A stretch of 64,000 bases of DNA from assembly GCA_050633285.1 (NCBI GenBank), contig JBOEGG010000001.1:310001-374000 (forward strand). Direction: 5' to 3'. The DNA is from UBA1672 sp050633285 (GTDB taxonomy: Bacteria > Pseudomonadota > Alphaproteobacteria > Micavibrionales > Micavibrionaceae). The position numbers were made by a program, and so were the translations under genes. This document shows positions 61,662 to 64,000 of the stretch, in pieces (the stretch's first letter is position 1; each line of letters begins with the position of its first letter). Under the pieces are notes generated by a model, which was not told the DNA's origin, made no database searches, and saw nothing but the letters and a program-made list of their open reading frames with translations.

Positions 61662-62942
61662 ATGAGTGAATTGAGACGTGTTGTAATTACAGGTATGGGA
61701 ATGGTTTCTCCGCTTGGTATGGGCGTAGAGCATAACTGGAATGCCATTACAAATGGTCAAAGTGGGATCAAAAAAATTGAAGATTTTGATGTCTCCGATA
61801 TTACATCTCAAATCGCAGGGATTATTCCAAAGACCAAAGATGAGAATCCACAAAATGGTGAATTTAACGCTGATCTTTATCTACATCCAAAGGAACAACG
61901 TAAAGTCGATGTGTTCATCACATACGGTATGGCTGCGGCGCAAGAAGCGATTGAAGATGCAGGTTGGACGCCAAGTGAAGAACACGACCTTAACCGTACA
62001 GGTGTTTTGATTGGATCGGGTATTGGTGGTCTTGATGAAATTTATAAAACATCAACATTGATGAATGAACGCGGCCCTCGCCGTATATCTCCGTTTTTCG
62101 TTCCTGCGGCTTTGATTAACCTGACATCCGGTCATGTATCAATTAAATATGGCTTCCGCGGGCCAAACCACTCTGTTGTAACGGCATGTGCGACAGGCAC
62201 ACACGCGATTGGTGACGCGGCGCGTCTAATCGCATTGGATGATGCCGATGTGATGATCGCAGGTGGAGCAGAAGGCGCAGTTTGTCGCCTTGGTGTTGCC
62301 GGTTTCGCGGCGGCGCGTGCCTTGACAACGGGCTATAATGATCGTCCGGCTGAGGCTTCTCGTCCATGGGATGAGGGGCGTGATGGTTTCGTAATCGGTG
62401 AAGGTGCAGGTATTGTTGTGCTTGAGGAATATGAGCACGCAAAAGCGCGCGGTGCAAAAATCTATGGTGAGATTATTGGCTATGGCCTATCAGGTGACGC
62501 ACACCATATTACAAGTCCTGCTGAGGATGGTAACGGTGGGTACCGCGCAATGGAAGCGGCTCTAAAACGTGCGAAAATTAACCCTGAAGAAGTTGACTAC
62601 ATTAATGCACACGGAACATCTACACCGGTTGGTGATGGTATTGAGTTCGGCGCAGTAAAACGTATGTTCGGGAATGCACTGGACAGTGTGTCTATGTCAT
62701 CAACGAAATCTGCAATCGGGCATTTACTTGGTGCTGCAGGTGCAGTAGAGGCGATTTATAGTGCCAAGGCAATGCAAACAGGCATTTTACCTCCGACATT
62801 GAATTTGGAAAATCCTTCTGACAATTGTCAGGGGATGGATCTTGTTCCAAAAGTGGCAAAGGAAAAAGCAGTGAATACAGTACTCTCTAACTCCTTTGGT
62901 TTCGGTGGTACAAACGCATCTTTGGTTATGCGTAAGGTGTAA
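61662..62942 (+). CDS. fabF: Beta-ketoacyl-ACP synthase II
   Basis: 427 aa. Elongates acyl-ACP by condensation with malonyl-ACP. Catalytic Cys in SVVTACATGTHAIGDAARL; the two histidines in INAHGTSTPVGDGIEFG and SSTKSAIGHLLGAAGAVEAI; VLSNSFGFGGTNASLV at the C-terminus. The ATG (MSELRR) has AAAGGA upstream, so 19 codons of the longer frame are left out. The stop TAA overlaps the mltG ATG by one base. Confidence 0.96.
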   Translation: MSELRRVVITGMGMVSPLGMGVEHNWNAITNGQSGIKKIEDFDVSDITSQIAGIIPKTKDENPQNGEFNADLYLHPKEQRKVDVFITYGMAAAQEAIEDAGWTPSEEHDLNRTGVLIGSGIGGLDEIYKTSTLMNERGPRRISPFFVPAALINLTSGHVSIKYGFRGPNHSVVTACATGTHAIGDAARLIALDDADVMIAGGAEGAVCRLGVAGFAAARALTTGYNDRPAEASRPWDEGRDGFVIGEGAGIVVLEEYEHAKARGAKIYGEIIGYGLSGDAHHITSPAEDGNGGYRAMEAALKRAKINPEEVDYINAHGTSTPVGDGIEFGAVKRMFGNALDSVSMSSTKSAIGHLLGAAGAVEAIYSAKAMQTGILPPTLNLENPSDNCQGMDLVPKVAKEKAVNTVLSNSFGFGGTNASLVMRKV

Positions 62943-63958
62943 TGAAGCTATTTTTCAAAATACTACTTGGTGGCTTTGTCCTTTGCACAACTCTTCTGTT
63001 GATTGGTGCGTGTGCAGGCGCATGGTGGGCGCAGCAGCAATTTATTAAAGCTGGCTCCTTTGATACGGCAGTTGAGTTCATGGTGGAGCGCGGTACGAAT
63101 GTTGACGCGCTATCTGAACGCCTTTTATATGAAGGTGTTTTAGAAGGCACTGTCGATATGCAGATTTTTCGTATTGGCGCACGTATAACTGAGCAAGCAA
63201 GCAAGATCAAAGCAGGAGAATATGAAATTCCCGCGCATGCCTCTATGCAAGAGCTTTTGGATTTATTTGAATCGGGTAAGGTGATCCAACGCCAAATTAC
63301 ACTCCGTGAAGGTCTTACAAGCTATGAAGTTCTAAACTTGCTATCTGCACATGAGGGCCTTCAGCCATCCCGTATAGAGCCTTTGAGCGAGGGGTCTGTT
63401 TTGCCGGAAACCTATAGTTATCAAAAAGGGGATAGCGTTGCCGACATCGTACGTCGTATGGAAGTGGCAATGACAAAAGCCATAGATGAGCTATGGGAAA
63501 AAAGAAGCACCGACTTGCCTTTTGATACAAAGGAAGAAGCACTTATTCTGGCCTCTATCATTGAAAAGGAAACCGCCGTCGCGGCAGAGCGTAAAAAAGT
63601 GGCAGGCGTGTTTATAAACCGCCTACGTAAAGGGATGCTATTACAAACCGACCCGACCGTGATCTATGCGCTGAATATGGGTAAGAACGAAGATAATGGT
63701 AAAGGTCCATTAGGCCGCCGTCTTTTGAAAAAAGATTTGAAAGTCGATTCTCCGTACAACACGTATTTATATGCTGGTCTTCCACCAGGGCCAATTGCAA
63801 ATCCCGGATACGCATCTATTGAAGCAGCGCTTAACCCTGAGAAGCATAATTATCTTTATTTTGTAGCAGACGGAAGTGGTGGGCATGCATTCGGGAAGTC
63901 CTTGGCAGAGCATAACCGTAATGTGGCCAAATGGCGTAAAATTCGAAAAAGCCAATAA
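62942..63958 (+). CDS. mltG: Endolytic murein transglycosylase MltG (YceG-like)
   Basis: 338 aa. A membrane helix (ILLGGFVLCTTLLLIGACAG) anchors a LysM-like domain (FMVERGTNVDALSERLLYEG). The catalytic domain contains ALILASIIEKETAVAAERKK with the active-site Glu, LLQTDPTVIYALN and TYLYAGLPPGPIANPGYASI. It cuts nascent glycan strands to set their length. The stop/start overlap with fabF implies translational coupling. Confidence 0.95.
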   Translation: MKLFFKILLGGFVLCTTLLLIGACAGAWWAQQQFIKAGSFDTAVEFMVERGTNVDALSERLLYEGVLEGTVDMQIFRIGARITEQASKIKAGEYEIPAHASMQELLDLFESGKVIQRQITLREGLTSYEVLNLLSAHEGLQPSRIEPLSEGSVLPETYSYQKGDSVADIVRRMEVAMTKAIDELWEKRSTDLPFDTKEEALILASIIEKETAVAAERKKVAGVFINRLRKGMLLQTDPTVIYALNMGKNEDNGKGPLGRRLLKKDLKVDSPYNTYLYAGLPPGPIANPGYASIEAALNPEKHNYLYFVADGSGGHAFGKSLAEHNRNVAKWRKIRKSQ

Positions 63959-63987
63959 GCTCCACCTGAATAAGGCAGAGCTTATTG
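63953..63987 (+). terminator. Hairpin after mltG
   Basis: CAATAAGCTC (63953-63962) and GAGCTTATTG (63978-63987) form a perfect 10-bp stem that starts within the mltG stop region. There is no long T-run, so it may be a weak terminator or a processing signal. Confidence 0.45.
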
Positions 63988-64000
63988 TATGAAATATTAT

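Noticed and set aside
62143..62457. 104-codon minus-strand His/Arg-rich frame
   Set aside because: It lies wholly inside fabF, whose coding sequence is beyond doubt.
1..64000. CRISPR array or insertion sequence
   Set aside because: No regularly spaced repeats of CRISPR type and no transposase-like frame were found on either strand.

Overview
The window looks like the chromosome of a moderately AT-rich alphaproteobacterium. The block coaE, aroE, maf, ppsR (DUF299), secB, fxsA, Tim44-like, mltA is a typical alphaproteobacterial neighbourhood. Together with a Dot/Icm-like secretion locus and flagellar hook genes, it makes a Micavibrio-like or related free-living or predatory lineage my best guess. 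The taxon is inference; no 16S gene is present.

Layout. (1) 0-17 kb is housekeeping: the 3' part of hemN; a queuosine precursor operon (queC-queD-queE-GNAT-queF, minus strand); dnaQ; a cspA/DEAD-box helicase pair; a coaE/amidotransferase pair; aroE-maf-ppsR joined by 4-bp overlaps; secB; fxsA; a Tim44-domain gene; mltA; an unknown HExxH protein. (2) 16.6-20.7 kb is a mixed segment: a structured inverted-repeat leader before a small XRE regulator, a PLP-dependent cystathionine-gamma-synthase-family gene, small membrane proteins and an aldo/keto reductase. (3) 20.7-31.7 kb (minus) is a core Dot/Icm-type (I-type, IVB) secretion operon in Legionella order: icmL/dotI, icmK/dotH, icmE/dotG, an icmG/dotF-position gene, an icmC/dotE-position gene that carries three extra DotP-like modules, icmD/dotP, icmJ/dotN, icmB/dotO, plus an unknown membrane protein. 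(4) 31.9-39.5 kb (plus) is a divergent array of five tandem paralogous exported proteins that I cannot assign to a known family. (5) 39.6-43.2 kb (plus) holds flgK (unusually long) and flgL, bounded by terminators. (6) 43.3-48.3 kb (minus) is the second secretion module: dotD-dotC-dotB-icmT and a long Glu/Pro-rich protein with two small domains, the C-terminal one TcpQ/PilL-like. (7) 48.5-52.2 kb (minus) holds a small lytic transglycosylase, an unknown gene, a DsbC-like disulfide isomerase and a FIST-domain protein. (8) 52.3-64 kb is lemA with an M48 protease, a BI-1 family protein, tRNA-Ala(GGC), a three-gene surface-polysaccharide group (flippase, acyltransferase, glycosyltransferase), a CvfB-like S1 protein, and acpP-fabF-mltG.

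How it fits together. DotH/DotC/DotD would form the outer-membrane ring, DotG the trans-envelope channel, DotI/DotE/DotP/IcmT the inner-membrane parts, and DotB/DotO the energising ATPases. The transglycosylase would open the peptidoglycan and the DsbC-like protein would correct disulfides in Cys-containing envelope proteins. The coupling complex (DotL/DotM, IcmS/W), DotA and IcmF/DotU are not in the window. The five-paralog array, transcribed away from the secretion operon, is the strongest candidate for an undescribed component or substrate set.
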